Positions 35,585 through 45,265 of a stretch of 64,000 bases of DNA are shown here, piece after piece (the stretch's first letter is position 1; each line of letters opens with the position of its first letter). The DNA is from Burkholderiales bacterium (GTDB lineage Bacteria > Pseudomonadota > Gammaproteobacteria > Burkholderiales > Burkholderiaceae_C), in the NCBI GenBank assembly GCA_016191525.1, contig JACPOK010000016.1, positions 356,804 to 420,803 of the forward strand, in the 5' to 3' direction. Below the pieces are notes generated by a model. That model had not been told where the DNA came from. It ran no database searches and saw only the letters and a program-made list of their open reading frames with translations. Both the position numbers and the translations under genes were made by a program.

Positions 35585-37468
35585 ATGAACCGTTATCCGG
35601 TCTGGAAGTACGCGATCATCCTGGTCGCGCTGCTGGTGGGGGCCATCTATACCCTGCCGAATTTCTTCGGTGAGGCGCCGGCCGTGCAGGTCTCGGCCGC
35701 CAAGGCCACTGCCCGGGTGGACGGCACGACACAGACGCGGGTGGAGCAGGCGCTCACCGCGGCGGGCATCAAGCCCGAGGCGATCGCGCTGGAAGGCACA
35801 TCGCTCAAGGTGCGGCTGGACGGCAACGACGCCCAGCTGAAGGCGCGGGACGCGATCCAGAAGGCGCTGGTGCCCGACCCTTCCGACCCGTCCTACGTGG
35901 TGGCGCTGAACCTGCTTTCACGCTCGCCCCAGTGGCTGACGGCGCTGCGCGCCGCCCCCATGTACCTGGGTCTCGATTTGCGCGGTGGCGTGCACTTCAT
36001 GCTGCAGGTGGACATGCAGGCCGCCTTGACCAAGAAGGCCGAGTCGCTGTCAGGCGACATGCGCAGCATCCTGCGCGAAAAGAACGTCCGGCATGCGGGC
36101 ATCACCCGCAATGGCCAGGCGATCGAGGTGCGGTTCCGCGACGCGCAGACGCTGGACGCGGCCAAGAAGCAGATCGTCGAGCAGTTCCCGGATCTGCAGA
36201 CCGTGGATGCCCCCGACGGTGCTGAATACAAGCTCACGGCCACCATCCGGCCGGACGCCGCGCGCCGCATCCAGGACCAGGCGCTCAAGCAGAACATGGT
36301 CACGCTGCACAACCGGATCAACGAGCTCGGCGTGGCCGAGCCCGTGATCCAGCAGCAGGGGCTGGACCGCATCATCGTCCAGCTTCCGGGCGTGCAGGAC
36401 ACGGCCAAGGCCAAGGACATCCTTGGCCGCACCGCCACACTCGAGGTGCGGCTCGTGGACGAAGGCACCGAGGCCCGGTCGGCCGAGCTGGGCACGGGCC
36501 CCGTGCCTTTCGGTGACGAACGCTTCCTCGAGCGAAGCGGGCAGGCCGTCATCGTGAAAAAGCAGGTGATCCTGACCGGCGAGAACCTCACCGACGCGCA
36601 GCCCGGCTTCGACAACCAGACGCAGGAGGCGGCCGTGCACCTGACGCTGGACGCCAAGGGCTCGCGCATCTTCAAGGACATCACCCGCGAAAACATTGGC
36701 AAGCGCATGGCCATCCTGCTGTTCGAAAAGGGCAAGGGCGAAGTGGTGACGGCACCGGTGATCCGCAGCGAAATCGGCGGCGGCCGGGTGCAGATTTCCG
36801 GCCGCATGAGCACCACCGAAGCCAACGACGTGGCCCTGCTGCTGCGGGCCGGCTCGCTGGCGGCGCCGATGGAAATCATCGAGGAACTCACCATCGGCCC
36901 GACGCTGGGCGCGGAGAACATCACCAAGGGCTTCCACAGCGTGGCCTGGGGTTTTGCCGTGATCTGCGCCTTCATGGCCGCGTATTACCTGCTGTTCGGC
37001 ATGTTTTCGGGCATTGCGCTGGCCTTCAACCTGTTGCTGCTGGTGGCCGTGCTGTCGATGCTGCAGGCCACGCTGACCCTGCCCGGCATGGCCGCCATGG
37101 CCCTCGCGCTGGGCATGGCCATCGACTCCAACGTGCTGATTAACGAACGTGTGCGTGAAGAACTGCGCAATGGAGCCTCCCCGCAGGCGGCCATCCACGC
37201 GGGGTACGACCGTGCCTGGGCCACCATTCTGGATTCCAACATCACCACGCTGATCGCCGGGGTGGCGCTGCTGGCCTTCGGCTCCGGCCCGGTCCGCGGT
37301 TTTGCGGTGGTGCACTGCATCGGCATCCTGACTTCCATGTTCTCCGCCGTCTTCTTTTCCCGCGGCCTGGTCAACCTCTGGTATGGCCGCCAGAAGAAGC
37401 TCAAGGCGGTGTCCATCGGAACCGTCTGGCGTCCCGAGGCCAATGGCGCTATAACCAAGGCCGAGTAG
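35585..37468 (+). CDS. secD: Protein translocase subunit SecD
   Basis: 627 residues. First membrane helix near residue 8, large periplasmic region with LGLDLRGGVHFMLQVD, five C-terminal helices with MALALGMAIDSNVLINERVREE. The ATG at 35585 (MNRYPVWKY) was chosen over an upstream in-frame ATG that overlaps yajC. It works with SecF to drive late translocation using the proton motive force. Confidence 0.96.
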   Translation: MNRYPVWKYAIILVALLVGAIYTLPNFFGEAPAVQVSAAKATARVDGTTQTRVEQALTAAGIKPEAIALEGTSLKVRLDGNDAQLKARDAIQKALVPDPSDPSYVVALNLLSRSPQWLTALRAAPMYLGLDLRGGVHFMLQVDMQAALTKKAESLSGDMRSILREKNVRHAGITRNGQAIEVRFRDAQTLDAAKKQIVEQFPDLQTVDAPDGAEYKLTATIRPDAARRIQDQALKQNMVTLHNRINELGVAEPVIQQQGLDRIIVQLPGVQDTAKAKDILGRTATLEVRLVDEGTEARSAELGTGPVPFGDERFLERSGQAVIVKKQVILTGENLTDAQPGFDNQTQEAAVHLTLDAKGSRIFKDITRENIGKRMAILLFEKGKGEVVTAPVIRSEIGGGRVQISGRMSTTEANDVALLLRAGSLAAPMEIIEELTIGPTLGAENITKGFHSVAWGFAVICAFMAAYYLLFGMFSGIALAFNLLLLVAVLSMLQATLTLPGMAAMALALGMAIDSNVLINERVREELRNGASPQAAIHAGYDRAWATILDSNITTLIAGVALLAFGSGPVRGFAVVHCIGILTSMFSAVFFSRGLVNLWYGRQKKLKAVSIGTVWRPEANGAITKAE

Positions 37469-37480
37469 GGAGCTCATCAG

Positions 37481-38437
37481 ATGGAGTTTTTCAAGATCCG
37501 CCGCGACATCCCGTTCATGGAGAACGCGCTGGTTTTCAACGTGATTTCGTTCCTGACGTTCGCGGCGGCGGTGTTTTTCCTGTTTCACCGCGGCCTGCAC
37601 CTGTCGGTGGAGTTCACGGGCGGCACGGTGATGGAAGTGGCTTATTCACAGCCGGCCGATGTCGAAAAAATCCGCACGACGGTGGCCGGGCTGGGCTTTG
37701 CCGACGTGCAGGTGCAGAACTTCGGCACCTCGCGCGACGTCATGATCCGCCTGCCGGCGCAAAAGGGTGTGAGTTCCGCCCAGCAAAGCGACAAGGTGAT
37801 CGCGGCGCTGAAGGCGCCCGACCCCAGCGTCACCCTTCGCCGCACCGAGTTCGTCGGCCCGCAGGTCGGCGAGGAACTGGCCACCGACGGGCTGAAGGCC
37901 CTGGCCATGGTGGTGGTGGGCATCATGGTTTACCTGGCGCTGCGCTTCGAATGGAAGTTCGCCGTGGCGGCCATCATCGCCAACCTGCACGACGTCGTCA
38001 TCATCCTGGGCTTCTTCGCTTTCTTCCAGTGGGAATTCTCGCTGGCGGTGCTGGCGGCGGTGCTGGCCGTGCTGGGCTACTCGGTCAATGAATCGGTGGT
38101 GATCTTCGACCGGATCCGCGAGAACTTCCGGCGCTACCGGAAGATGAACACGGTGCAGATCATCGACAACGCGATCACCTCCACCATCAGCCGCACCATC
38201 ATCACCCACGGCTGCACCCAGATCATGGTGCTGTCCATGCTGCTGTTCGGCGGGCCCACGCTGCACTACTTCGCGCTGGCCCTGACCATCGGCATCTGCT
38301 TCGGCATCTATTCCTCGGTCTTCGTCGCCGCCGCCATAGCCATGTGGCTGGGCATCAAGCGGGAAGACCTGGTCAAGTCCTCGGCAGCCAAGAAGGACGA
38401 AGACCCGAACGACCCGAACGCAGGCGCTACCGTCTGA
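37481..38437 (+). CDS. secF: Protein translocase subunit SecF
   Basis: 318 residues, six helices. VEFTGGTVMEV near the N-terminus and LGYSVNESVVIFDRIRENFR in the transmembrane core are family signatures. Partner of SecD, 12 bp downstream of it, with GGAG before the start. Confidence 0.96.
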   Translation: MEFFKIRRDIPFMENALVFNVISFLTFAAAVFFLFHRGLHLSVEFTGGTVMEVAYSQPADVEKIRTTVAGLGFADVQVQNFGTSRDVMIRLPAQKGVSSAQQSDKVIAALKAPDPSVTLRRTEFVGPQVGEELATDGLKALAMVVVGIMVYLALRFEWKFAVAAIIANLHDVVIILGFFAFFQWEFSLAVLAAVLAVLGYSVNESVVIFDRIRENFRRYRKMNTVQIIDNAITSTISRTIITHGCTQIMVLSMLLFGGPTLHYFALALTIGICFGIYSSVFVAAAIAMWLGIKREDLVKSSAAKKDEDPNDPNAGATV

Positions 38438-38444
38438 GGCAGGC

Positions 38445-41093
38445 ATGACCACGGTGCAACGGCCCTCCAATCCGACGCCCCTGGCGCGGCGGGTGCGTGA
38501 GCAGTTCGTTGCCGACATGCAGGTTGTCCTGGCAGCGCTGGCCGATGCCATACGCGCCCGGCTGATCGAGCTGGTGGACGCCAGCCCCAGCACCCGCGAG
38601 ATGCAGGACCGGCGGGACGCCATGCTCGACTTCGACCGGTTGCGCGCGAGCTGGATCGAGAACACCCAGAAAGCGTGGCGCCAGGCCGTCGTGCCGGCCA
38701 CGGCCACGGCGCGGGTCAGGATGGCCAGCGCCAGCCTGGAGCTGATCGGCGACGACGTGGTCGAAAAGAAGATTATTTCCTCCCGGCTCGCGCTCGCCAT
38801 CCAGGAGAAGGCGGCGTTCGAACTCAACGACCTGCGGCTGCGCATGCAGCACCTGGAGGGTGGCACCGAGCTTGCCACCGAGGACATCCTGCGTCCGGAA
38901 GCGCTGGCGCAGCTCATGGTCGAGCAATGGGGCGTGAGCCAGCTGTCGCGCGAAACCTGGGCCCTCGTCAAGGACCTCATCCAGGACCAGGTGGTGACCG
39001 CGGCGCTGGCGGCGTACCACCGGGTCAACGAACTGCTGATCGGCAAGGGCATCCTGCCGGACATCGATTTCAGCTCCAAGGTCAAGCGCGGCGCGAGCCC
39101 TCCCGGTGCGCCGCGCAAGGCGCCCGGGGGTGCCGAGGGCGAGGGCGGCAACGACGCACAGCAGGGCACTGGCAATGACGGCGGCCGTACAGGTTCTTCC
39201 CGGTTTGGAACGACTGGCCACGGCAATGGCCGCGGATCCGGCGTGTCCACAGGTGGCGGCGGCTGGAGCGGTGGCGGCGAAAACGGCAACGAGTCCGGCG
39301 GGGGCGACGCCTACGAACGTGGCGGTGGTGGTGGCGGCGGGAGCGGCGGCGGTAGCGGGCCATCCGGCCGCGGCGGGTCCGGCGGCGGCGGCGGATATCG
39401 CCCGGACGCCGAAGGTGGGGGCGGTGGCTCCCAGGGCGGAGGCGGCCGCGGGGGTTCCCACGGTGGCGGCTATTCGGGCCCGGGCCAGCAAGGCGGCGGC
39501 CGCGGTGGGGCCCACGCGGGCGGCCAGCCCGGTGCCATGCAAGGCGGCGGCGTGGCGGACGAAACCCGCCTGATGACAACGGGAACGCCGCTGGCGCGGG
39601 CCCGCCAGCGCGCCAACGGTGTGCTGGGCCAGCTGCGCAGGCTGCTGACGGATCGGGTCGCCGGTTTCGACATGAGCCACGAGACACGGCCTTCGCCGGC
39701 GCTCGCGGAAGCACTGTCGCAGCAGGCCAGCCAGGTGCAGGCCGGCGACACCGGCGGCGGAACGGTTCGCGAGGACGTCGTGGTTTACGACGACGCGCGC
39801 GTCGAGCAGGTGGCGGTGCAGCTGCGCCAGCGCACCGGCGAGCTCAAGAAGAAGGCGTCCACCTCCACCGAGAAGGCGACGATCGAAATCGTGGCGCTGA
39901 TGTTCCAGAGCATCCTGGCCGAGGAGCGCATTCCGCCCGCGGTCCGGGTCTGGTTCGCGCGGCTGCAGATGCCGGTGCTGCGGGTGGCTCTTTCCGAGCC
40001 CGAGTTTTTCGGCACGCTGCAGCACCCGGCGCGCCAGCTGATCGACCGCATGGGCTCCTGCGTGATGGGCTTCGAAGCCAGCGCCATCGGCGGCAGCGCG
40101 CTGGAAGTCGAGATCAAGCGGGTGGTCCAGGTCATCGAGCAATACCCGGAAACCGGCCGGCGCGTCTTCCAGCTGGTCTATGACGAATTCCAGAAGTTCC
40201 TCTCGCGCTTCCTGACCGAGAAGGGACCGACCCAGCGCCTGGTGAGCGTGGCCCAGCAGGTCGAGCAGAAGGAAACGATGGCGATCCAGTACACCATCGA
40301 GATGCGCAACATGCTCAACGACATGCCTGTGCGTGAGGAGATCCGCGAATTCCTGTTCAAGGTCTGGGCGGAAGTGCTGGCGGTCGCGGCGGTCAAGAAC
40401 GGGCCGCAGCACGAGGAAACGGTGGCGCTGAAGAAGTCCGCTTCCGACCTGGTCTGGGCGGCCAGCGCCAAGCCCAACCGCAACGACCGCGCCAAGGTCA
40501 TCCAGGACTTGCCCAAGCTGCTTCACCGGCTGCGCCAGGGCATGGCCCTGATGGGCGTGACAGGCTCCGCGCAGGAGGCCCACATCAAGATCATCGGCGA
40601 CACGCTGGCGGATGCCTTCCTGTCCAAGACCGAGGCGATTCCGCACGAACAGATCGAGGCCATGGCCAAGCGCCTGGCCCACCTCGAGGACTTCGTGGCC
40701 GACGACCCGGCAACCGACCTGCCGCTGGACGCCGAGAGCATCGAGCTCATGCTGGGCATCGACGCCTCGATGATCGAGGTGGTGGCCGATGGCGGCTCCA
40801 AGCCCAACGCCGCGATGATCGCGTGGGCGCAGGAACTGCAGCTGGGCAACTGGTTCTCGCTGGACCACAACAACAAGATCAACCACGTGCAATACGTCTG
40901 GCGCAGCGAGCGCAAGCAGCTGCACCTGTTCGCTTCGCCCGACGGCAAGAGCTTCCTGGTGCAGGCGCGGCGCCTCGCCGCGTACCTGCAGGCCGGCCTG
41001 CTGCTGCCGCAGGAAGAAGAAACGCTCACCGTGCGCGCCACGCGGGACGCACTGGCCAAGCTGGACGCCAACCCCGAACGGCTGCTCCAGTAA
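38445..41093 (+). CDS. DUF1631 family protein with long glycine-rich insert
   Basis: 882 residues. Helical N-terminal (about 1-210) and C-terminal (about 375-882) parts are recognisable as DUF1631, a betaproteobacterial/gammaproteobacterial family of unknown function. Between them, residues about 216-370 are low-complexity: almost only Gly with Ser, Arg, Gln, Asn, His (blocks such as RGGGGGGGSGGGSG and QGGGRGGAHAGG). This resembles RGG/prion-like disordered linkers. It follows secF by 7 bp, so it is probably in the Sec operon, and ends at a strong terminator. Confidence 0.8.
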   Translation: MTTVQRPSNPTPLARRVREQFVADMQVVLAALADAIRARLIELVDASPSTREMQDRRDAMLDFDRLRASWIENTQKAWRQAVVPATATARVRMASASLELIGDDVVEKKIISSRLALAIQEKAAFELNDLRLRMQHLEGGTELATEDILRPEALAQLMVEQWGVSQLSRETWALVKDLIQDQVVTAALAAYHRVNELLIGKGILPDIDFSSKVKRGASPPGAPRKAPGGAEGEGGNDAQQGTGNDGGRTGSSRFGTTGHGNGRGSGVSTGGGGWSGGGENGNESGGGDAYERGGGGGGGSGGGSGPSGRGGSGGGGGYRPDAEGGGGGSQGGGGRGGSHGGGYSGPGQQGGGRGGAHAGGQPGAMQGGGVADETRLMTTGTPLARARQRANGVLGQLRRLLTDRVAGFDMSHETRPSPALAEALSQQASQVQAGDTGGGTVREDVVVYDDARVEQVAVQLRQRTGELKKKASTSTEKATIEIVALMFQSILAEERIPPAVRVWFARLQMPVLRVALSEPEFFGTLQHPARQLIDRMGSCVMGFEASAIGGSALEVEIKRVVQVIEQYPETGRRVFQLVYDEFQKFLSRFLTEKGPTQRLVSVAQQVEQKETMAIQYTIEMRNMLNDMPVREEIREFLFKVWAEVLAVAAVKNGPQHEETVALKKSASDLVWAASAKPNRNDRAKVIQDLPKLLHRLRQGMALMGVTGSAQEAHIKIIGDTLADAFLSKTEAIPHEQIEAMAKRLAHLEDFVADDPATDLPLDAESIELMLGIDASMIEVVADGGSKPNAAMIAWAQELQLGNWFSLDHNNKINHVQYVWRSERKQLHLFASPDGKSFLVQARRLAAYLQAGLLLPQEEETLTVRATRDALAKLDANPERLLQ

Positions 41094-41119
41094 AAAAGCC
41101 GCCTCAGGGCGGCTTTTTT
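41092..41119. terminator. Bidirectional rho-independent terminator
   Basis: Stem GCCGCC/GGCGGC with loop TCAG, flanked by six A and six T, functioning for both the DUF1631 gene (+) and smg (-). Confidence 0.9.
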
Positions 41120-41135
41120 CATTGGGGCGGCCTGG

Positions 41136-41624
41136 TCAGTGCGCCACGCGGAATTCCACGTCGTCGCACAGCTCGTCGAGCACCAGGGCGTCGGGCTCCT
41201 CGCCAAAGCTCCAGTAAACCATCAGCACGATGATCTTCAGGTCGTCCAGCGGAACCGGCCCGCCCGGCGCGGCCATGGCCCGGTCCATGACGATCTCGCG
41301 CATCGGCGCCGGCAGCACGCCGGAAGATTCAAGAAAGCTCACGAAGCCCAGGCACTCGGCGCCCAGGTGGTCCTGCTCCGCCACCGAGTACACCCGCATG
41401 CTGGTGGCGGCCTGTTGCGGCATTTCGGCGGGGGGTTCTTCCAGCTCGGGGCTGAGTTGGGTGTTCTGCGCCGCCAGGTTCAGGCCGTCCAGCCAGACCA
41501 GGGCGTCGTTGATCTCATCGGCTTCGAAGCCGTGGGCGCTCAGCTTGCGGCCCAGCTGCTGCAGCTCGGGGCACGCGTCGCCACGCCAATAGTTTTCGTA
41601 CACGAACACGAGCACTTCAAACAT
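41136..41624 (-). CDS. smg: Smg family protein (DUF494)
   Basis: 162 residues, acidic and helical: MFEVLVFVYENYWRGDACPE at the start and LKIIVLMVYWSFGEEPDALVLDEL at the end are typical. Function is not established; the gene is conserved next to dprA and def in many proteobacteria, as here. Confidence 0.92.
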   Translation of the reverse strand: MFEVLVFVYENYWRGDACPELQQLGRKLSAHGFEADEINDALVWLDGLNLAAQNTQLSPELEEPPAEMPQQAATSMRVYSVAEQDHLGAECLGFVSFLESSGVLPAPMREIVMDRAMAAPGGPVPLDDLKIIVLMVYWSFGEEPDALVLDELCDDVEFRVAH

Positions 41625-41692
41625 GGCCCCAATATATCCCAGAATTCCGGCTGCCCTCCAGCGATTTGCGAAGGGGTGTTGCGCGCGCGCCG

Positions 41693-42820
41693 TCAGCCCG
41701 CCGCCATGCGCTGGAAAAGCCCGCCCGGCAAGCGGGCCACTTCTCCATCGAGCTCGAGTTCGAGCAGTTGCGCCTGCAGGGTGGCGGGGCTTTCGCCGGT
41801 CCGGGCCACCAGCGCGTCCAGGCTGACCGGATCAAAACCGAGCGCGGCCATCAGCGCATTTTCCGGGTGTGCCTCATCGGACGTCCCGGCGTCGGCGGCA
41901 GTTGGACGCACGTTGCGCTGCGGCCGCAGCTCCTCCAGCACGTCCTGCGCCGACTCCACCAGCTTGGCGCCCTGGCGCAGCAGCGCGTGGCAGCCGCGCG
42001 CCTGCGTCGAGTGGATGGAGCCGGGAATCGCGAACACGTCCTTGCCCTGCTCGGCGGCCATCCGGGCGGTGATCAGTGAGCCTGATTTCAGTGCAGCCTC
42101 AACCACCAGCGTACCCTGGCTCAGCGCCGAAATGAGCCGGTTGCGTTTCGGGAAATTGGCCGCCAGCGGCGGCGTGCCCAGCGGATATTCGCTCACGATC
42201 AATCCGCGCGCGGCGATGCGGTGGGCCAGGTCCAGGTGCTGGCTGGGATACACGCGGTCCAGCCCCGTGCCGACCACCGCGATCGTCGCGCACAGCCCGG
42301 GCTCCGCGCCTTCCAGCGCGCCCTCGTGGGCGGCGCCGTCCACGCCCAGCGCCAGGCCCGAAACAACGGTAAGTCCGGCCTGGGCAAAGCTGCGGCCGAA
42401 CTGGCGCGCATTGGCGGCGCCCTGTGGGGTGGGGTTTCGGCTGCCCACCACGGCGATGCCCTCGGGCCACTGGGCACACTGCGGGCCCAGCACGTAAAGC
42501 ATCAACGGCGGGTCTTCGATGTTCAGGAGACTCGCGGGATAGGCCGGGTCGCCCAGCGTGACAATGCGCCGCGGCGGCCCATCGTCTTCCTGGCCGGACA
42601 GCCAGAGCCAGGTGGCTTCGACCTGTTCCGCCAGGCCCGCCGGCTCGGTTTCCAGCGCCTTGGCCTGGGCGGGCGTGACCACCTGAACCAGCGCATCGCA
42701 CGGCTGGCTGAAAAGAGCGTGGGGCAGGCCGAAGGCCGCCAGCAGCTTGCGGGCAGCGCCGTTGCCTACCCCATCCGTAAGGGCCAGCCGCAGCCAGCCG
42801 GCGAGATCGTCGCGGTCCAT
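41693..42820 (-). CDS. dprA: DNA-processing protein DprA
   Basis: 375 residues. Rossmann-like DprA core with IAVVGSRNPTPQG, SGLALGVDGAAHEGAL, and FPKRNRLISALSQGTLVVEAALKSGSLITARMA segments, followed by a C-terminal winged helix. It loads RecA on incoming single-stranded DNA in natural transformation. N-terminal SAM-like region precedes the core. Same strand and order as the LysM gene and smg. Confidence 0.95.
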   Translation of the reverse strand: MDRDDLAGWLRLALTDGVGNGAARKLLAAFGLPHALFSQPCDALVQVVTPAQAKALETEPAGLAEQVEATWLWLSGQEDDGPPRRIVTLGDPAYPASLLNIEDPPLMLYVLGPQCAQWPEGIAVVGSRNPTPQGAANARQFGRSFAQAGLTVVSGLALGVDGAAHEGALEGAEPGLCATIAVVGTGLDRVYPSQHLDLAHRIAARGLIVSEYPLGTPPLAANFPKRNRLISALSQGTLVVEAALKSGSLITARMAAEQGKDVFAIPGSIHSTQARGCHALLRQGAKLVESAQDVLEELRPQRNVRPTAADAGTSDEAHPENALMAALGFDPVSLDALVARTGESPATLQAQLLELELDGEVARLPGGLFQRMAAG

Positions 42821-42835
42821 GGACGGCAGCAGGTC

Positions 42836-44068
42836 CTAGCGCGGGTTGGCCACGCGATCGCCGATTCTGACTCCGTCGGTGATTTCCAGGATCAGTGCAT
42901 AGGACAGCTTCTCGAACGGGCGGAATACCATCAGCAGGCCGTTGCGCTCGTCCGGCAGCTTGATGTCGGTGCGCTCGCCGCGCTGGCTCTTGTCCAGTAT
43001 CCGCTGGCCGTCCTTCAGGATCACCAGCACGTGGCCGCTTTCAAGGCCGTCCGCCGTGCCGCGATTGATCACCACCACCTGGTTCTGGCCGGCAAAAGTC
43101 ACGGCACTGCCGTAAACCGAAACGATGCTGCCGGCCACCGGCGCCGTGGGTGCATGCGGGACATAGCTGAGCAACTGGCGGGCCGGCTCGGGCAGCAGGC
43201 GGTCGCCCACACGCATCTCTTCCTTGGTCGAGACGATGTCGATCGTGGCGGGAATGATGGTGGGCTCGGTGCCGCTCTTGGTGGCCACTTCGCGTACGGA
43301 CTCGCTGCGCACCAGCGCGGCCTTGCCCAGGTATTGCGCCTCATAACCCAGCACCTTGGCGGTCACGGGGTCCTTCAGGGGCTTGGCATCGCGGAACACC
43401 CGGTACTCCTCGGTGCGGCGGGCGTCCTTTTCAACCAGTGGCGAGGCGGCGGGCCCGCGCGCGTAAGCCCGGTCTCCGCGGCTGATCAGCACGCGGCCTT
43501 CCTGGGTGGCGACGATGCGGGGCGCCCGCTCCAGCGTGAGCTCGTCCACGATGATGGGTTCGGCCAGGAAAGGCTCGATCAGGTGGGGCTGCAGGGTCGG
43601 CAGCGAAGCGTCGGCCAGGGTTTCAAAACGGGAGCGCGGCGAGACCCGGATCGTGTCGGTGGGCGCCACGCCGTCGGTCGAGCCGCTGGCGGCCTGCTGC
43701 AAGCGCAGGGTGGCGCGGCCGTTGCTCTTGTCCAGCACCAGTTGCTGGCCGGGATAGATGCGGTGCGGGTTGCGGATCTGTTCGATGTTCATGCCCCACA
43801 GCTCGGGCCAGCGCCAGGGGCTGGTCAGGAACACGGACGAGATCGCCCACAGCGTATCGCCGCGCTTGACGGTGTATTGGTCGGGAGCGTTGGGCGCCAG
43901 CTCGGACAGCGGCACGCCGGTCTGGGCCACCTGCTGCGCCGTGGAGCGCTGGTTGGGGCTCACGGTGAGGTTCTGCGCGGCTGCCGGTCCCGCCGCCAGC
44001 CCGGCCGCCAGCGCCATTGCGCCGAGGACCTGGGACGCCGGAGCGAAAGCTGCCTTGGATTGCGCCAT
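42836..44068 (-). CDS. LysM-domain periplasmic protein
   Basis: About 410 residues. Export signal rich in Ala (ALAAGLAAGPAAAQ), then one LysM peptidoglycan-binding domain (YTVKRGDTLWAISSVFL...NPHRIYPGQQLVL, about residues 75-125) and a beta-rich C-terminal region of unknown role. The start at 44068 is preferred because AGGAAG lies 9 nt upstream; ATGs at 44095 and 44242 would overlap or abut the divergent def region. The family is conserved between dprA and def in betaproteobacteria. Confidence 0.85.
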   Translation of the reverse strand: MAQSKAAFAPASQVLGAMALAAGLAAGPAAAQNLTVSPNQRSTAQQVAQTGVPLSELAPNAPDQYTVKRGDTLWAISSVFLTSPWRWPELWGMNIEQIRNPHRIYPGQQLVLDKSNGRATLRLQQAASGSTDGVAPTDTIRVSPRSRFETLADASLPTLQPHLIEPFLAEPIIVDELTLERAPRIVATQEGRVLISRGDRAYARGPAASPLVEKDARRTEEYRVFRDAKPLKDPVTAKVLGYEAQYLGKAALVRSESVREVATKSGTEPTIIPATIDIVSTKEEMRVGDRLLPEPARQLLSYVPHAPTAPVAGSIVSVYGSAVTFAGQNQVVVINRGTADGLESGHVLVILKDGQRILDKSQRGERTDIKLPDERNGLLMVFRPFEKLSYALILEITDGVRIGDRVANPR

Positions 44069-44225
44069 GATGGGGGTCTTCCTGTGGTTCTGCATCGCCC
44101 GAAAGTCTTGACAAATCACTCGCGATTTTGCGCTCAAGCCCTTGATTGGGCAACGTTTATAGCCTTTGGGCCGTGCCGGGAAAGCCAAAAGTAGCGAAAA
44201 TAGCGACATCTTTGGCGGTTTTTCC

Positions 44226-44738
44226 ATGGCCCTGTTACCCATTCTCTGTTACCCCGATCCCCGGCTGCATACCGTGGCCAAGCCTGTCCAGGCGGTCGAT
44301 GCGCGCGTCAAGAAGCTCATTGGCGAGATGCTTGAGACCATGTACGACGCCGACGGCATCGGTCTGGCCGCGACCCAGGTCGACGTGCATGAGCGCCTGG
44401 TGGTCATCGACGTCTCCGCCGGGCGCAACACGCCGCTGGTGCTGATCAACCCCGAGATCACCTGGGCCAGCGATGAAAAGCAGGTCAATGACGAGGGCTG
44501 CCTGTCGGTGCCCGGCATCTACGACGGGGTGGAACGTTCGTCGGCCATCAAGGTCACAGCACTGGATGGCGAGGGACAGTCCCGCGTCATCGAGGCCGAA
44601 GGCATGCTCGCCGTGTGCATCCAGCACGAGATGGATCACCTGCTGGGCAAGGTCTTCGTGGAGTACCTGTCGCCGCTCAAGCGCAACCGCATCAAGACCA
44701 AGATGCTCAAGGCGCGGCGCGACACCGAGCGGGCCTGA
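44226..44738 (+). CDS. def: Peptide deformylase
   Basis: 170 residues. All three family motifs are intact: [15 protein letters not shown] (metal-binding Cys) and HEMDH (metal-binding His pair and catalytic Glu). Removes the N-formyl group from nascent proteins. ATG at 44226 gives the standard N-terminus [14 protein letters not shown]. Divergent from the LysM gene and followed by a lipoprotein gene and fmt. Confidence 0.95.
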   Translation: MALLPILCYPDPRLHTVAKPVQAVDARVKKLIGEMLETMYDADGIGLAATQVDVHERLVVIDVSAGRNTPLVLINPEITWASDEKQVNDEGCLSVPGIYDGVERSSAIKVTALDGEGQSRVIEAEGMLAVCIQHEMDHLLGKVFVEYLSPLKRNRIKTKMLKARRDTERA

Positions 44739-44768
44739 CCCCGGGCGCCGCGCAAGGAGTTCATCAAC

Positions 44769-45254
44769 ATGCGTTATCTGTTTGCCCTGTGCGCCGCGGC
44801 GCTGCTTTCCGCCTGCGCGGCCAACCCCTTCAATGCCTATGGCGTGCAGCCCGGCACCGCGCGCGACGCGGTGATCGCGCGGCTGGGCGCGCCGACCCGC
44901 GTGGTGCGCCTGCCCGACGGCGGGGAGCGGCTGCAGTACTCGCTGCAGCCCTTTGGGCAATACGCCTGGATGGTCGACCTGGACGGCGCCGGCAAGGTGC
45001 TGCGTTCGCGCCAGGTGCTGAACATGGCGGACTTCAACCGCATCGAGCCGGGCAAGTGGACGCGCGACGACGTGGAGCGCGAGTTCGGCCCGCCTGCGAA
45101 AATCGACGGTGTCGCCAGCTGGAACGGCCCGATCATGAATTACCGCTGGACCGATGGCAGCGACATGTTCTATTGGGTCTACCTGGACCGCAGCAACGTG
45201 GTGCAGCGCGCGCACCCCGGCATGGAATTCGTCAACGCGCCTGACCGGGACTAG
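44769..45254 (+). CDS. SmpA/OmlA (BamE)-like lipoprotein
   Basis: 161 residues with lipobox LLSAC (Cys16). A BamE-like beta-lactamase-inhibitor fold is suggested by [20 protein letters not shown] and [20 protein letters not shown], two copies of the GMTxxxVxxxLGxPxx pattern. AAGGAG ribosome-binding site 9 nt upstream. It is distinct from the main BamE, having two motif copies. Lies between def and fmt. Confidence 0.75.
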   Translation: MRYLFALCAAALLSACAANPFNAYGVQPGTARDAVIARLGAPTRVVRLPDGGERLQYSLQPFGQYAWMVDLDGAGKVLRSRQVLNMADFNRIEPGKWTRDDVEREFGPPAKIDGVASWNGPIMNYRWTDGSDMFYWVYLDRSNVVQRAHPGMEFVNAPDRD

Positions 45255-45265
45255 CCTTCACTTCA

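Noticed and set aside
39106..39573. 155-codon Ala-rich open frame inside the glycine-rich insert, other plus frame
   Set aside because: GGC repeats read one base over give Ala/Arg; an artefact of the repeat composition.
38427..40925. 832-codon minus-strand open frame opposite the DUF1631 gene
   Set aside because: Low-complexity Ala/Leu/His product mirrors the glycine-rich insert and shows no start signals or family.
44155..44215. TTTATAGCC and AAAATAGCGAC upstream of def considered as a repeat copy
   Set aside because: Only the short left block matches; no GCGCTC or TTTYTC blocks in register.
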